NCBI GenBank assembly: GCA_039972875.1
Contig: JBDWMA010000006.1
Coordinates: 124,001-188,000, forward strand
Direction: 5' to 3'
DNA: 64,000 bases
From: Pseudoruegeria sp039972875
GTDB taxonomy: Bacteria; Pseudomonadota; Alphaproteobacteria; Rhodobacterales; Rhodobacteraceae
In this document: positions 42,901 to 52,240 of the stretch, piece by piece
Numbering within the stretch: position 1 is the first letter of the stretch
How the letters are laid out: every line of letters begins with the position of its first letter
Made by a program: the position numbers and the translations under genes
Notes under the pieces: generated by a model
The model's input: only the letters and a program-made list of their open reading frames with translations
Told to the model about the DNA's origin: nothing
Database searches by the model: none

Positions 42901-43264
42901 CGTCACGTTTCGCACCGATCATCTCAACACCGAACTTTTCAAGCACGCCCATTTCTTCGAGCGCAAGGGAAGTGTTCAGACCCGTCTGGCCACCCATGGT
43001 CGGCAGCAATGCATCGGGGCGCTCTTTTTCGATGATCTTGGCAACGACTTCGGGCGTTATCGGCTCAATGTATGTGGCATCAGCCATATTCGGATCGGTC
43101 ATGATCGTGGCCGGGTTAGAGTTGACCAGAATGACCCGGTACCCCTCTTCGCGCAGCGCCTTACAGGCCTGTGCTCCGGAATAGTCAAATTCGCAGGCTT
43201 GCCCAATAACAATAGGGCCCGCGCCGATGATCATGATAGATGAGATGTCGGTTCTTTTTGGCAT
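39995..43264 (-). CDS. carB: Carbamoyl-phosphate synthase large subunit
   Basis: A 1089-residue enzyme making carbamoyl phosphate for pyrimidines and arginine from bicarbonate, ammonia (from CarA) and two ATP. Two homologous halves each begin with a GAGPI/GGGPNRIGQ-type loop and an ATP-grasp domain. The C-terminal MGS-like allosteric domain (from about 950) ends in a variable tail. ATG at 43264 (PKRTDISSIMIIGAGPIVIG follows) is preferred to the frame start at 43297. carA is not in the window. Ends with an intrinsic terminator. Confidence 0.97.
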   Translation of the reverse strand: MPKRTDISSIMIIGAGPIVIGQACEFDYSGAQACKALREEGYRVILVNSNPATIMTDPNMADATYIEPITPEVVAKIIEKERPDALLPTMGGQTGLNTSLALEEMGVLEKFGVEMIGAKRDAIEMAEDRKLFREAMDRLGIENPRATIVTAPKDANGKADLNEGERIALESLEDIGLPAIIRPAFTLGGTGGGVAYNREDYIHFCRTGMDASPVNQILVDESLLGWKEFEMEVVRDTADNAIIVCAIENVDPMGVHTGDSITVAPALTLTDKEYQIMRNHSIAVLREIGVETGGSNVQWAVNPADGRMVVIEMNPRVSRSSALASKATGFPIAKIAAKLAVGFTLDELDNDITGVTPASFEPTIDYVVTKIPKFAFEKFPGSEPYLTTAMKSVGEAMSIGRTIHESLQKALASMESDLTGFDEIEIEGAPEKSAVIKAISKQTPDRLRTIAQAMRHGLTDAEIHATTMFDPWFLARIREIIDIEAIVRADGLPMTEDGLRKLKMFGFTDARLAILTGRTEDNVRRARVNLGVKAVFKRIDTCAAEFEAQTPYMYSTYETPVMGDVECEARPSDRKKVVILGGGPNRIGQGIEFDYCCCHACYSLTDQGYETIMINCNPETVSTDYDTSDRLYFEPLTFEHVMEILRVEQENGTLHGVIVQFGGQTPLKLANALEAEGIPILGTSPDAIDLAEDRERFQALVNKLNLKQPNNGLASTDAEAMRIAGEIGFPLVIRPSYVLGGRAMEIVRDMAQLERYINEAVVVSGDSPVLLDSYLAGAVELDVDALCDGVDVHVSGIMQHIEEAGVHSGDSACSLPPYSLSMELIEEVKVQTEALARALNVVGLMNVQFAIKGTDIYLIEVNPRASRTVPFVAKAVGSPIASIAARIMAGEKLADFDLIDPLIDHFAVKEAVLPFARFPGVDTILGPEMRSTGEVMGADKNFHRAFLKAQLGAGTVLPKSGRAFVSIKDSDKTDMMIEAAQELTSLGFTVVATRGTADWLRGNGVACELVNKVYEGRPNIVDLLKDGNIDLVMNTTEGTQAVEDSRDIRAVALYDKIPYFTTAAASHAAAFAIKADLEGELEVTALQSA

Positions 43265-43570
43265 GGTGCAGACCCCAGATGACTCGCGTTCGCGCAAATT
43301 GTCGTGGGTTATAGACAGGCGCGGCGCAGGTGCAACCCCATCCCACCCGTTGATGATGAATTATTCAGGCTACTTTTCCTACGAAATAGATTTTCCAATC
43401 GATTCTGAGGCAATTCGCTCCTTACTGTCCAAATGGTCAAATTTCACATCCCGGCCGCGCGATATCAGATTCGAAAAATCACCTCTACAATTTGGAACCC
43501 TTCTTTTCGTTGACCTCTGTTCTCTGTGTATTTTTTACCTATTATCAAAAGAGAGAGCATGAGGGCAAAA
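43265..43570 (+). promoter_or_regulatory. Gene-free gap between carB and the CPBP gene
   Basis: About 300 bases divide these divergent genes. Nothing coding is convincing. A TTGACC at about 43511 followed by an AT-rich stretch is a possible promoter for the CPBP gene. The side near 43300 should hold the carB promoter, which I could not identify. Confidence 0.3.
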
Positions 43571-44245
43571 ATGGCATTGGGTCAGGAACAAACGGTTTAC
43601 GCAACAGAATGGCTGGGACGAAAGATCGAATTCGCCCTGTTCTTCTTAATCGGGCCCATTGCCATCGCTATATTCATGCCCCCGAACTTTCTATTTCCGA
43701 TGCTGTTTGCAGTTATGATCCTCGGATTGATGCTCTTGCATGTGACCCCCGGTTTCCAGTGGCGATTGTTGCGAAACAGCTGGGGTGGCGTTGACTGGCG
43801 ACTTGTCTTGGGGATGGCCGGACTGACGGCCCTAACGTCTTTTGTCGTCATGCAGCTCTATGCACCGGATCGGCTCTTTGGCTTATTTCAACGCGTGCCG
43901 TGGTATTTTTTCTTGATCCTGATACCCGGTTACACTTTGCTCTCTGCGCTTCCCCAGGAAATTGTATTTCGAGTTCTCTTTTTTAGACGATACGCAGAAA
44001 TTATTCCACATGGCCCGGCGGCGCTCGTTTTGAACGGGGTCATCTTTGCCCTTGCCCATCTGATGTATTGGAGTCTGCTCGTCTGTGTTTTAACTTTTTT
44101 CGCCGGCGTCCTGTTTGCATGGGCCTATAAAGTTAAGAACAGTTTAGGGTTGGCAGTCGCAGGTCATGCAACTGCCGGTGTGGTGTTATTCTTGTTTGGG
44201 ATGGGCGAATTCTTTTATTCTGGCAATGTGACACGCCCATTCTAA
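43571..44245 (+). CDS. CPBP family intramembrane protease
   Basis: A 224-residue membrane protein of the CPBP/CAAX-protease-like family. Predicted active-site motifs are QEIVFR (Glu130, Arg134), FALAH (His163) and GHAT (His199). The first motif has Gln-Glu in place of the usual Glu-Glu. About six membrane helices. The start is uncertain: ATG at 43571 has GAGGG five bases upstream, while an ATG at 43559 would add four residues. Roles in this family range from prenyl-protein cleavage to bacteriocin immunity; none can be assigned here. Single-gene unit. Confidence 0.85.
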   Translation: MALGQEQTVYATEWLGRKIEFALFFLIGPIAIAIFMPPNFLFPMLFAVMILGLMLLHVTPGFQWRLLRNSWGGVDWRLVLGMAGLTALTSFVVMQLYAPDRLFGLFQRVPWYFFLILIPGYTLLSALPQEIVFRVLFFRRYAEIIPHGPAALVLNGVIFALAHLMYWSLLVCVLTFFAGVLFAWAYKVKNSLGLAVAGHATAGVVLFLFGMGEFFYSGNVTRPF

Positions 44246-44412
44246 GCGCAACGCATTTAAACGTTTAGTTTGGCGGTTTCCCCCTTCAGCACGAACTCTG
44301 CACTCCAATAAATTGCTTCGTGTTTTACGGCTGTCAGGTCGATCTTAGACTAGGCGATAGGCCTGAATGCGCGTAGAGACAGAACCAGAAACCAACGTTA
44401 AAAGAGGCACAG

Positions 44413-45543
44413 GTGTCAGACCCTTTCATCCAATTTGATCAAGGACCTTCGGGTGGGCCGGAACGGTTTGTGGCCCCCGATGATCTCATTGTTGCGTGGA
44501 CCCCTGATGACGTACCAACAGCCCTAGACGCTTTGAGCAAGGCCACCCGTGCGGGCTATTGGCTTGCGGGATATGCCAGCTATGAATTGGGATATGCCCT
44601 CATGCCAAAACTGCTGCACCAAATGCCAGAAGGCCGGGACACACCGCTTTTGGCCTTTGGATTGTTTCGCAATGGTCCTGAGGGGGCTTTGGGGTCTGAC
44701 CCAACCGGTGCACTAGGCGATTTAAAACCCGATTGGAATCAAGACAGGTATCAACGCGCCTTTGATCAAGTCATAGAGTACATTGGTGCCGGAGATATCT
44801 ATCAGGCAAACCTAACCTTTCCTGTGCATAGCCAGATGTCGGGAAAACCAATTGAGCTCTATCAACGCTTGGCAGCCCGTCAACCAGTTCGTCATGGTGC
44901 ATTTATAAATCTTGGGGTTGGTCCCGTGGTGTTGTCGCGATCACCGGAACTGTTTTTTCAGACAGACAATACAGGACGCATCGAAACTCGCCCTATGAAA
45001 GGAACAGTAGAACGCGGCGCAACAGCCCAAGAGGACCAAGCAAACCGGGATTGGCTTGCCAAAAGTGAAAAGAACCGAGCTGAAAACCTTATGATTGTCG
45101 ATTTGCTACGCAATGACATCAGCCGAATATCGCAAATCGGCAGCGTCAAAGTCCCTGAATTATTCACGATTGAGACCTATGCGACAGTCCATCAAATGAC
45201 GTCCCGGATTATTGCGCAGTTACACCCGGGCGTTGGGCTTGCCGATCTTTTGACAGCTTTGTTCCCCTGTGGCTCCATCACCGGAGCCCCAAAATTACGA
45301 GCCATGCAAATCATCCGCGAGCTCGAAACAGCCCCCCGTGGCCTGTATTGCGGCGCAATAGGTTGGTGGGCACCTGACGGAAGAAGCTGCTTTAACGTTG
45401 CAATCCGAACGTTATCCTTATTTGACGAAGGAAAAGTACGTTTTAACGTTGGCGGCGGTGTCGTCTATGATAGTCAAATTGAAAGTGAGTATCAGGAGGC
45501 CTTGTGGAAAGCACGCTTCGCCGAACTGCCCCACAGGGGCTGA
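44413..45543 (+). CDS. pabB: Aminodeoxychorismate synthase component I
   Basis: A 376-residue enzyme converting chorismate and ammonia to aminodeoxychorismate, for p-aminobenzoate and folate. The chorismate-binding domain is recognised by TRPMKGTVERG, ENLMIVDLLRNDISRI and GSITGAPKLRAMQII. It is shorter than E. coli PabB because much of the N-terminal domain is trimmed. GTG start at 44413 with AGAGG upstream. Its last 40 bases overlap the next gene, the lyase of the same pathway. Confidence 0.93.
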   Translation: MSDPFIQFDQGPSGGPERFVAPDDLIVAWTPDDVPTALDALSKATRAGYWLAGYASYELGYALMPKLLHQMPEGRDTPLLAFGLFRNGPEGALGSDPTGALGDLKPDWNQDRYQRAFDQVIEYIGAGDIYQANLTFPVHSQMSGKPIELYQRLAARQPVRHGAFINLGVGPVVLSRSPELFFQTDNTGRIETRPMKGTVERGATAQEDQANRDWLAKSEKNRAENLMIVDLLRNDISRISQIGSVKVPELFTIETYATVHQMTSRIIAQLHPGVGLADLLTALFPCGSITGAPKLRAMQIIRELETAPRGLYCGAIGWWAPDGRSCFNVAIRTLSLFDEGKVRFNVGGGVVYDSQIESEYQEALWKARFAELPHRG

Positions 45544-46175
45544 CTCTATTTGAGACTATGGGGTATTCCCCCACGGACGGAATTAAATATCTATCGCTCC
45601 ATTTGGATCGCTTATGCGTCAGCGCCAAGGCCTTTGATATTCCGTTTTCACGTGCGGCCATTCTGGATCGTCTACAGAGTGCCCTTCCGTCTGACAAAAG
45701 CTTGCGTGTTCGGCTGGATCTAAGTTTGACCGGTGAAATCAACCTCGCAACGGCCCCGATGCCCGCCGCGGCCAATAATTGGACCGTTGCCATTTCGGAT
45801 ACCTCCATGATCGCAAGCGATCCGTGGCGCGCCTTTAAATCGTCCCAAAGGCATGTGTACGATCTAAAAAGAGCCTCCCTGCCCGCTCAAATTGATGAGC
45901 TGCTCTTTGTGAATACACGCGGACAATTAACAGAAGGTACAATTACCAATGTGTTTGTGGATTTGGGGGATGGTATTCTGAGAACGCCACCGGTGTCTGC
46001 GGGAGTTTTGCCCGGCATCCTAAGACGACATCTGATTGAAACAGGCCAAGCTCGTGTTTCATCACTTCAACCCGATGTTCTGAAATCGGAGTCCACCACA
46101 CTTTTTGTAGGAAATGCTCTGCGAGGTGTGATCCCTTGCGTATACGCAAATGTATGCAATCCTACGCCTCCGTGA
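45504..46175 (+). CDS. pabC: Class IV aminotransferase, probable aminodeoxychorismate lyase
   Basis: A 223-residue PLP enzyme expected to split aminodeoxychorismate into p-aminobenzoate and pyruvate. The PLP lysine lies in YDLKRAS, and the conserved LLFVNTRGQLTEGTITNVFV segment is the class IV signature. The GTG start at 45504 has AGGAGG four bases before it and lies 40 bases inside pabB in another frame, so the two are translationally linked. Assignment to PabC rests on this linkage and on length; a branched-chain or D-amino acid aminotransferase is less likely. Confidence 0.88.
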   Translation: MESTLRRTAPQGLTLFETMGYSPTDGIKYLSLHLDRLCVSAKAFDIPFSRAAILDRLQSALPSDKSLRVRLDLSLTGEINLATAPMPAAANNWTVAISDTSMIASDPWRAFKSSQRHVYDLKRASLPAQIDELLFVNTRGQLTEGTITNVFVDLGDGILRTPPVSAGVLPGILRRHLIETGQARVSSLQPDVLKSESTTLFVGNALRGVIPCVYANVCNPTPP

Positions 46176-46259
46176 CTAATCTGAGACAGTTCTTACGCCG
46201 CTTTCGTAAATTGAAATCAAAATTAACCTTTTGCAAAAAATATCTTGCCACACGCAAAA

Positions 46260-46273
46260 TGTTAACGCTAACA
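46260..46273 (+). promoter_or_regulatory. LacI-type operator before the glycogen operon
   Basis: TGTTA-ACGC-TAACA: perfect 5-bp arms around a central CG, the usual shape of LacI/GalR family operators. It lies 48 bases before the glgP start. No LacI-type gene is in the window. Confidence 0.5.
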
Positions 46274-46320
46274 GGCGCTCAAAATATCATCCAATTTTCG
46301 TCAAAGGACCTCGATCCGCC

Positions 46321-48723
46321 ATGCCCAATTCGAAAGTCGCGAAAGTCACGGTTAAGACTCTGCGGGAAGCTATCCTGAACCACCTTACCTACTCACTGGG
46401 TAAGGACGAAAGCCACGCATCGCTCTATGATTGGCGAATGGCGCTTTCGCTTGCTTTACGGGATTTGGTTGTTGATCCGTGGTTCGCGTCGACACGTGAA
46501 TCCTATGAAGCAAAGGGTAAACGAGTTTATTACTTGTCGATGGAATTTCTGATGGGACGCCTCATCGAAGATGTTGCCGTCAACCTTGGCCTGAACGACA
46601 TCGCAGAAAATGCACTGACGGGTTTGGGACAGTCATACAATGAGGTCCTGACGGATGAACCAGACGCTGCCCTTGGTAACGGTGGCCTTGGCCGCCTAGC
46701 CGCTTGTTTCATGGATTCCCTGTCAACAATTGGTATCCCTGCCTATGGCTACGGCATTCGCTACGAACATGGGCTGTTTGAACAACATTTCGAAGATGGA
46801 CGACAAATCGAAGTTGCCGAAGGCTGGTTGAACCAAAAGCATGCTTGGGAGTTTGAACGCCCAGAAGTGGCCTATAATATTGGCTTTGGCGGCTACCTGA
46901 CCGAAGACAACGGTAAAGTGACGTGGCACCCTGGCGAAACCGTCATTGCATCGGCCTACGACACGCCGGTTGTTGGATGGCAAGCCAAATGGGCAAACAC
47001 ATTGCGCCTTTGGTCTGCAAAGCCAACGGTTCTGTTCGATCTGGCCAGCTTTAACCGTGGTGATTTCATGGGGGCCAGCCAACCAGAGGCACTGGCCCGG
47101 ACCATTTCGCGTGTACTGTATCCCGATGACACCACTGACGTCGGCAAAGAGCTCCGCCTGAAACAAGAGTATTTCTTTACCGCTGCATCCATCTACGACC
47201 TGATGCGCCGCTTTAAGTCCGAAGGCCACGATATTCGCACCCTCGCGGATCATGTCGCAATCCAATTGAATGACACCCACCCGGCCGTAGCCGGCCCAGA
47301 ACTCATCCGCCACTTGGTGGATTACGAAGGTCTAGACATTTCTGACGCGTTAGAGATTGCGCGCAACTGTTTGGCCTACACCAACCACACATTGCTGCCA
47401 GAGGCGTTGGAACGCTGGGATCAAGGTTTGTTCGCACGCATCTTGCCGCGTCATCACCAGATCATTCAATACATCGAGCATCGCCACCTGACGGACACTG
47501 GGTCACATGTGCGCATTATTGAACATAACTCGATCAAAATGGGTGAATTGGCATTTATCATGGGCCATCACGTGAACGGCGTATCGGCGCTGCACAGTGA
47601 ACTGGTCAAAAAGACTGTTTTTTACGATCTGAACGAAACCTACCCGGACCGCATTATAAACCAGACCAACGGCATTACACCGCGTCGCTGGTTATATTCG
47701 TGCAACCCGCCTTTGCGGAAATTGATCACCAACCACATCGGAGAGGACTGGGTCGACGATCTGGACCAATTGCAAAACTTGACCAGCCTGACAAAAGACG
47801 CGGGCTTCCGTAAAGATTTCCGCTCAGCGAAGGCCCAGAACAAAATGGCTCTGGCAGCTTGGATCAAAGAACGCGAAGGCATCACCATCAATCCAAACGC
47901 GATGTTTGACATCCAGATCAAGCGAATCCACGAATACAAACGTCAGCTGATGAATATTCTGGAAACCATCGCCTATTGGAACCAGATCCGCGAAAACCCA
48001 ACGGCTGAATGGACCCCTCGCGTCAAAATTTTCGGAGGGAAGGCAGCCCCCGGTTACGTTGTGGCCAAAGAAATCATTCACCTAATCAATGACGTTGCCA
48101 AAGTGGTTAATGCAGACCCGGTAACGCGCGACATTTTACAGATCGTTTACCCGGCGAACTACAACGTTTCGATGGCCGAATTGCTAATCCCTGCCGCCGA
48201 TCTATCAGAACAGATCTCAACTGCTGGGAAAGAGGCTTCTGGCACCGGTAACATGAAATTCTCTCTGAATGGTGCAATGACTATCGGTACACTGGACGGT
48301 GCCAACGTCGAAATCCGCGAACAAGTCGGAGCCGAAAACTTCTTCCTCTTCGGCCTAACCGCAGAAGAAGTCATGCAGCGCCGCCAAGAGCATAATTTCT
48401 CTCGGAATGCGATTGGACAAAGCCCGCGCCTGACACAGGTTTTGTCGCAAATTGCGGACGGGTTGTTCTCCCCGGGTGACCCCTATCGTTACGGTGGAAT
48501 CGTTCAGCGCCTCTATGATCACGACTATTTCCTCGTGAGCTGCGATTTCGACGATTATTATGAAACGCAACGTAAGGTCGACACAGCCTATCAGGACGTG
48601 GAACACTGGAGCGAAATGGCGGCCCTGAATACTGCTCGGATGGGATTCTTCTCTTCTGACCGGACAATCAAGAGCTATGCAAAAGACATTTGGGGGGCAA
48701 AGTCGCTTATTAAACGCGGCTAA
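46321..48723 (+). CDS. glgP: Glycogen phosphorylase
   Basis: An 800-residue PLP enzyme that releases glucose-1-phosphate from glycogen. VYYLSMEFLMGRLIED near the N-terminus and the PLP-lysine signature EASGTGNMKFSLNGA near 640 are diagnostic. The frame is open from 46231, but homology begins at the ATG at 46321. The ribosome site is weak (AAAGGA, 12 bases upstream). First gene of glgP-glgB-glgC-glgA-glgX-pgm, so breakdown and synthesis are transcribed together. Confidence 0.96.
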   Translation: MPNSKVAKVTVKTLREAILNHLTYSLGKDESHASLYDWRMALSLALRDLVVDPWFASTRESYEAKGKRVYYLSMEFLMGRLIEDVAVNLGLNDIAENALTGLGQSYNEVLTDEPDAALGNGGLGRLAACFMDSLSTIGIPAYGYGIRYEHGLFEQHFEDGRQIEVAEGWLNQKHAWEFERPEVAYNIGFGGYLTEDNGKVTWHPGETVIASAYDTPVVGWQAKWANTLRLWSAKPTVLFDLASFNRGDFMGASQPEALARTISRVLYPDDTTDVGKELRLKQEYFFTAASIYDLMRRFKSEGHDIRTLADHVAIQLNDTHPAVAGPELIRHLVDYEGLDISDALEIARNCLAYTNHTLLPEALERWDQGLFARILPRHHQIIQYIEHRHLTDTGSHVRIIEHNSIKMGELAFIMGHHVNGVSALHSELVKKTVFYDLNETYPDRIINQTNGITPRRWLYSCNPPLRKLITNHIGEDWVDDLDQLQNLTSLTKDAGFRKDFRSAKAQNKMALAAWIKEREGITINPNAMFDIQIKRIHEYKRQLMNILETIAYWNQIRENPTAEWTPRVKIFGGKAAPGYVVAKEIIHLINDVAKVVNADPVTRDILQIVYPANYNVSMAELLIPAADLSEQISTAGKEASGTGNMKFSLNGAMTIGTLDGANVEIREQVGAENFFLFGLTAEEVMQRRQEHNFSRNAIGQSPRLTQVLSQIADGLFSPGDPYRYGGIVQRLYDHDYFLVSCDFDDYYETQRKVDTAYQDVEHWSEMAALNTARMGFFSSDRTIKSYAKDIWGAKSLIKRG

Positions 48724-48753
48724 ACCCTTTGAACGAACACGTGGGAGCGACTT

Positions 48754-50946
48754 ATGACTCTGAGCCAACACGATCAGAACCTTATTGTAGCGGGCAATCA
48801 TGCTGACCCTTTTGGGCAGCTTGGACTTCAGGATGTCGACGGCGTCCTGACTGTCCGACTGTTTCGCCCTGAAGCGGACAGCGCCGAAGTGGTGGATGCC
48901 AAAACGGGACGGCGCATTGTGGCAATGGAACCCTTGGGCAACGGATTGTTCGAAGGGCAAGCCAAACGCCGAAAAAAGCGATTTGCGTATCGCGTGCGCC
49001 TGAAACGGGGCGATGACACATGGATCGAAGAGGACGCCTATCGATATGGCCCTGTTCTCGGGGAGCTTGATGAACATCTGATCGGCGAAGGGTCACACTT
49101 TCGGTTGTGGAAGGTACTCGGAGCCCATGTGATGACCCATGAGGGTGTTGATGGGACACACTTTGCAGTTTGGGCACCGAATGCCCAGCGCGCCTCTGTT
49201 GTTGGCGATTTCAATGGCTGGGACGGACGCCGCAACTTGATGCGTCGTCGCGGTCAGACAGGTGTATGGGAGGTGTTCCTTCCAAACGTTGGCGAAGGCA
49301 CGGCTTATAAATTTGAGCTGTTAGATCAGCACAACAATCTGTTGCCGCAAAAAGCAGACCCCTATGGGTTCGGCTCAGAACACGCCCCTAAAACGGCCTC
49401 TGTTGTCCGTGACATCCGTGACCACGACTGGGCTGACGCCGATTGGATGAAAACGCGCGGCGATAAGCACAAGCCAGACCAACCCATGTCGATCTATGAA
49501 GTTCACCTTGGATCGTGGAAACGTGTTCCAGAAGAGGGCAACCGCCCTCTTTCCTATCTAGAACATGCCACGCAATTGGTTGATTACGCGAAAGATATGG
49601 GGTTCACCCATCTTGAACTTATGCCAGTTTCGGAATATCCGTTTGACGGATCTTGGGGGTATCAGCCTGTTGGCTTATATGCACCAACAATCCGCTACGG
49701 CACACCTGAGGAATTCCGTATATTTGTCGATGCCTGCCATCAGGCAGACATCGGACTGATCCTTGATTGGGTCCCTGGGCACTTCCCCGAAGATGAACAT
49801 GGTTTGGGCCGTTTTGATGGCACACCTTTGTATGAACACGCCGACCCCAAAGAAGGCTGGCACCCCGACTGGCGGACCTTTGTGTTCAACTATGGCCGCA
49901 CCGAGGTTGTAAATTATTTGATCGCAAACGCAGTTTACTGGCTGCGTGAACACCATGTTGACGGCTTACGCGTCGATGCGGTCGCCTCTATGCTGTACCG
50001 TGACTATTCCCGCAATGACGGCGAGTGGATCCCAAACAAAGATGGTGGCCGAGAGAACCTTGAGGCGATTGATTTTCTACGTCGTATGAACGAGGTCGCC
50101 TACAGCGATGTTCAGGGCGTCATGACCATCGCCGAAGAATCCACCGCCTTTCCCGGAGTCAGCAGCCCGACGGATGCCGGCGGCCTTGGTTTTGGCTTTA
50201 AATGGAACATGGGTTGGATGAACGACACTTTGTCCTACATGGCCGAAGATCCCATCAACCGAAAATACCACCACCACAAAATGACCTTTGGTCTGCACTA
50301 TGCTTTCACTGAAAACTTTGTGCTGCCCCTTAGCCACGACGAAGTTGTACACGGCAAAGGGTCTATTCTGGATAAAATGCCGGGCGATGGGGACGACAAA
50401 TTCGCGAATATGCGGGCCTATTACGGCTATATGTGGGGTCATCCCGGTAAAAAACTGCTGTTCATGGGCTGTGAATTTGCGCAAGGCCGAGAGTGGAACC
50501 ACGACGGCAGCCTTGACTGGCATCTGCTAGAGGTTGGTCAACACGCCGGAATGCAATCTTTGGTGCGGGATCTAAACGCCGTTTATCGTGATTGCCCTGC
50601 TCTATATGAACTGGACAGCAAACCCGAAGGGTTCGAATGGATTGAAGAGGGCGCGGCAGAGGAATCAATCCTTGCTTGGGTCCGCCATGCAAAAGAGGAC
50701 GCTGCTCCGGTTCTGGTGGTTAGCAACTTTACCCCGGTTGAACGCTCTGCCCGCCGAGTTGGCGTGCCACAGGCTGGGTTCTGGAAAGAAGTCCTGAACA
50801 CCGACGCGGCAGAGTATGGCGGTCAAGGTCTTGGAAATTTGGGTGGTGTCACATCCGAAGACATTGCAGCCTCAGGTCGGGCACATTCGATCTCGATCAC
50901 GATACCACCACTATCTACGCTAATTTTTGAATTGAACGACGCTTAA
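48754..50946 (+). CDS. glgB: 1,4-alpha-glucan branching enzyme
   Basis: A 730-residue GH13 enzyme that adds alpha-1,6 branches to glycogen. An N-terminal extra domain (1-110) and a CBM48 domain (about 125-210, VWAPNAQRASVVGDFNGWDG) precede the barrel. The catalytic Asp is in GLRVDAVASMLYRDY, the acid Glu in TIAEEST, and LPLSHDEVVHG gives the third carboxylate. 30 bases after glgP and 33 before glgC. Confidence 0.97.
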   Translation: MTLSQHDQNLIVAGNHADPFGQLGLQDVDGVLTVRLFRPEADSAEVVDAKTGRRIVAMEPLGNGLFEGQAKRRKKRFAYRVRLKRGDDTWIEEDAYRYGPVLGELDEHLIGEGSHFRLWKVLGAHVMTHEGVDGTHFAVWAPNAQRASVVGDFNGWDGRRNLMRRRGQTGVWEVFLPNVGEGTAYKFELLDQHNNLLPQKADPYGFGSEHAPKTASVVRDIRDHDWADADWMKTRGDKHKPDQPMSIYEVHLGSWKRVPEEGNRPLSYLEHATQLVDYAKDMGFTHLELMPVSEYPFDGSWGYQPVGLYAPTIRYGTPEEFRIFVDACHQADIGLILDWVPGHFPEDEHGLGRFDGTPLYEHADPKEGWHPDWRTFVFNYGRTEVVNYLIANAVYWLREHHVDGLRVDAVASMLYRDYSRNDGEWIPNKDGGRENLEAIDFLRRMNEVAYSDVQGVMTIAEESTAFPGVSSPTDAGGLGFGFKWNMGWMNDTLSYMAEDPINRKYHHHKMTFGLHYAFTENFVLPLSHDEVVHGKGSILDKMPGDGDDKFANMRAYYGYMWGHPGKKLLFMGCEFAQGREWNHDGSLDWHLLEVGQHAGMQSLVRDLNAVYRDCPALYELDSKPEGFEWIEEGAAEESILAWVRHAKEDAAPVLVVSNFTPVERSARRVGVPQAGFWKEVLNTDAAEYGGQGLGNLGGVTSEDIAASGRAHSISITIPPLSTLIFELNDA

Positions 50947-50979
50947 GGCGGCGAAAGCCGAGAAATAGGGAGGATGACT

Positions 50980-52236
50980 ATGGACAATGAATCACAACGT
51001 TTAGCACAACAGTCGATGGCTTTTGTTCTGGCGGGTGGGCGCGGTAGCCGCCTGCAGGAGCTGACAGATATTCGGGCAAAACCCGCCGTGTATTTCGGTG
51101 GGAAAAGCCGGATCATCGACTTTGCACTGTCTAACGCGATGAATTCCGGCATTCGCCGCACCTGTGTGGCGACACAATATAAGGCACACAGTCTAATCCG
51201 CCACCTGCAACGGGGTTGGAGCTTTTTCCGCGCTGAACGCAATGAATCTTTGGACATCTTGCCTGCGTCCCAACGTCTGAATGAAGAAAACTGGTACAAA
51301 GGCACCGCGGATGCGGTGACCCAGAATATCGACATCATTGAGAGCTATGGTCCAAAATACATCGTCATTCTGGCCGGTGACCATATCTACAAGCAAGATT
51401 ACTCCCTCATGATCAAACAGCACGTCGAAAGCGGTGCTGATGTGACGGTTGGCTGTATTGAGGTCCCGCTGGAAGAGGCAAAAGGATATGGTGTGATGGC
51501 CGTTGGCGACAACGATCGCATCATGGATTTTGTTGAGAAACCAGCACAACCACCGCATATGCCGGGGGATAAGACACGCGCATTGGCCTCTATGGGTATT
51601 TATGTTTTTGAAACTAAGATGCTCTTTCAACTGCTGAAAGAAGATGCTGCGGACTCCAACTCCTCCAATGATTTTGGACACGACATCATCCCGAAACTGG
51701 TCAAAGGTGGCAAAGCCGTTGCTCACCCGTTTGGGCGGTCTTGTGTCCTTGGCGGCCTAGAGAAAGCACCCTACTGGCGTGACGTGGGGACCGTTGATGC
51801 GTTTTGGCAGGCAAATATCGATCTGACCGACTTTCAGCCGGAACTCGATATCTTTGACAATGCTTGGCCGATCTGGACCCATCAGGAGTTGGTTCCTCCG
51901 GCAAAATTCATCCACAACGAAGAAGGCCGTCGCGGCAACGCTGTATCGTCAATGGTTTCAGGTGGATGCATCATCTCCGGGTCGCAACTGGAACGCTGCT
52001 TGTTCTTTACAGGTGTTCGCTCCCACTCTTATTCCACTATGGAAGGTGTTGTTGCGCTGCCCTACGCAGAAATTGGCCGGAGTGCGCAACTTAAGAACGT
52101 TGTTCTGGACCGGGGCGTAAAAATCCCCGAAGGAATGGTCGTCGGAGAGGACCCAGAGCTTGACGCCAAGCGGTTCCGTCGTACAGAAGGCGGGGTCTGC
52201 TTGATCACGCAGTCGATGCTTAACAAACTGGATTGA
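50980..52236 (+). CDS. glgC: Glucose-1-phosphate adenylyltransferase
   Basis: Makes ADP-glucose, the donor for glycogen synthase, and is the usual allosteric control point. 418 residues. LAGGRGSRLQELT is the nucleotide-binding loop, and KPAVYFGGKSRIIDFALSNA the substrate region; a C-terminal left-handed beta-helix follows. Of two close ATGs, 50980 is preferred because GGGAGG lies six bases upstream; the ATG at 50974 abuts it. Ends four bases before glgA. Confidence 0.97.
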   Translation: MDNESQRLAQQSMAFVLAGGRGSRLQELTDIRAKPAVYFGGKSRIIDFALSNAMNSGIRRTCVATQYKAHSLIRHLQRGWSFFRAERNESLDILPASQRLNEENWYKGTADAVTQNIDIIESYGPKYIVILAGDHIYKQDYSLMIKQHVESGADVTVGCIEVPLEEAKGYGVMAVGDNDRIMDFVEKPAQPPHMPGDKTRALASMGIYVFETKMLFQLLKEDAADSNSSNDFGHDIIPKLVKGGKAVAHPFGRSCVLGGLEKAPYWRDVGTVDAFWQANIDLTDFQPELDIFDNAWPIWTHQELVPPAKFIHNEEGRRGNAVSSMVSGGCIISGSQLERCLFFTGVRSHSYSTMEGVVALPYAEIGRSAQLKNVVLDRGVKIPEGMVVGEDPELDAKRFRRTEGGVCLITQSMLNKLD

Positions 52237-52240
52237 TGCT

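Noticed and set aside
46723..47313. Open frame of 196 codons on the minus strand opposite glgP
   Set aside because: Same reasoning: it is fully inside glgP and shows no recognisable domain.
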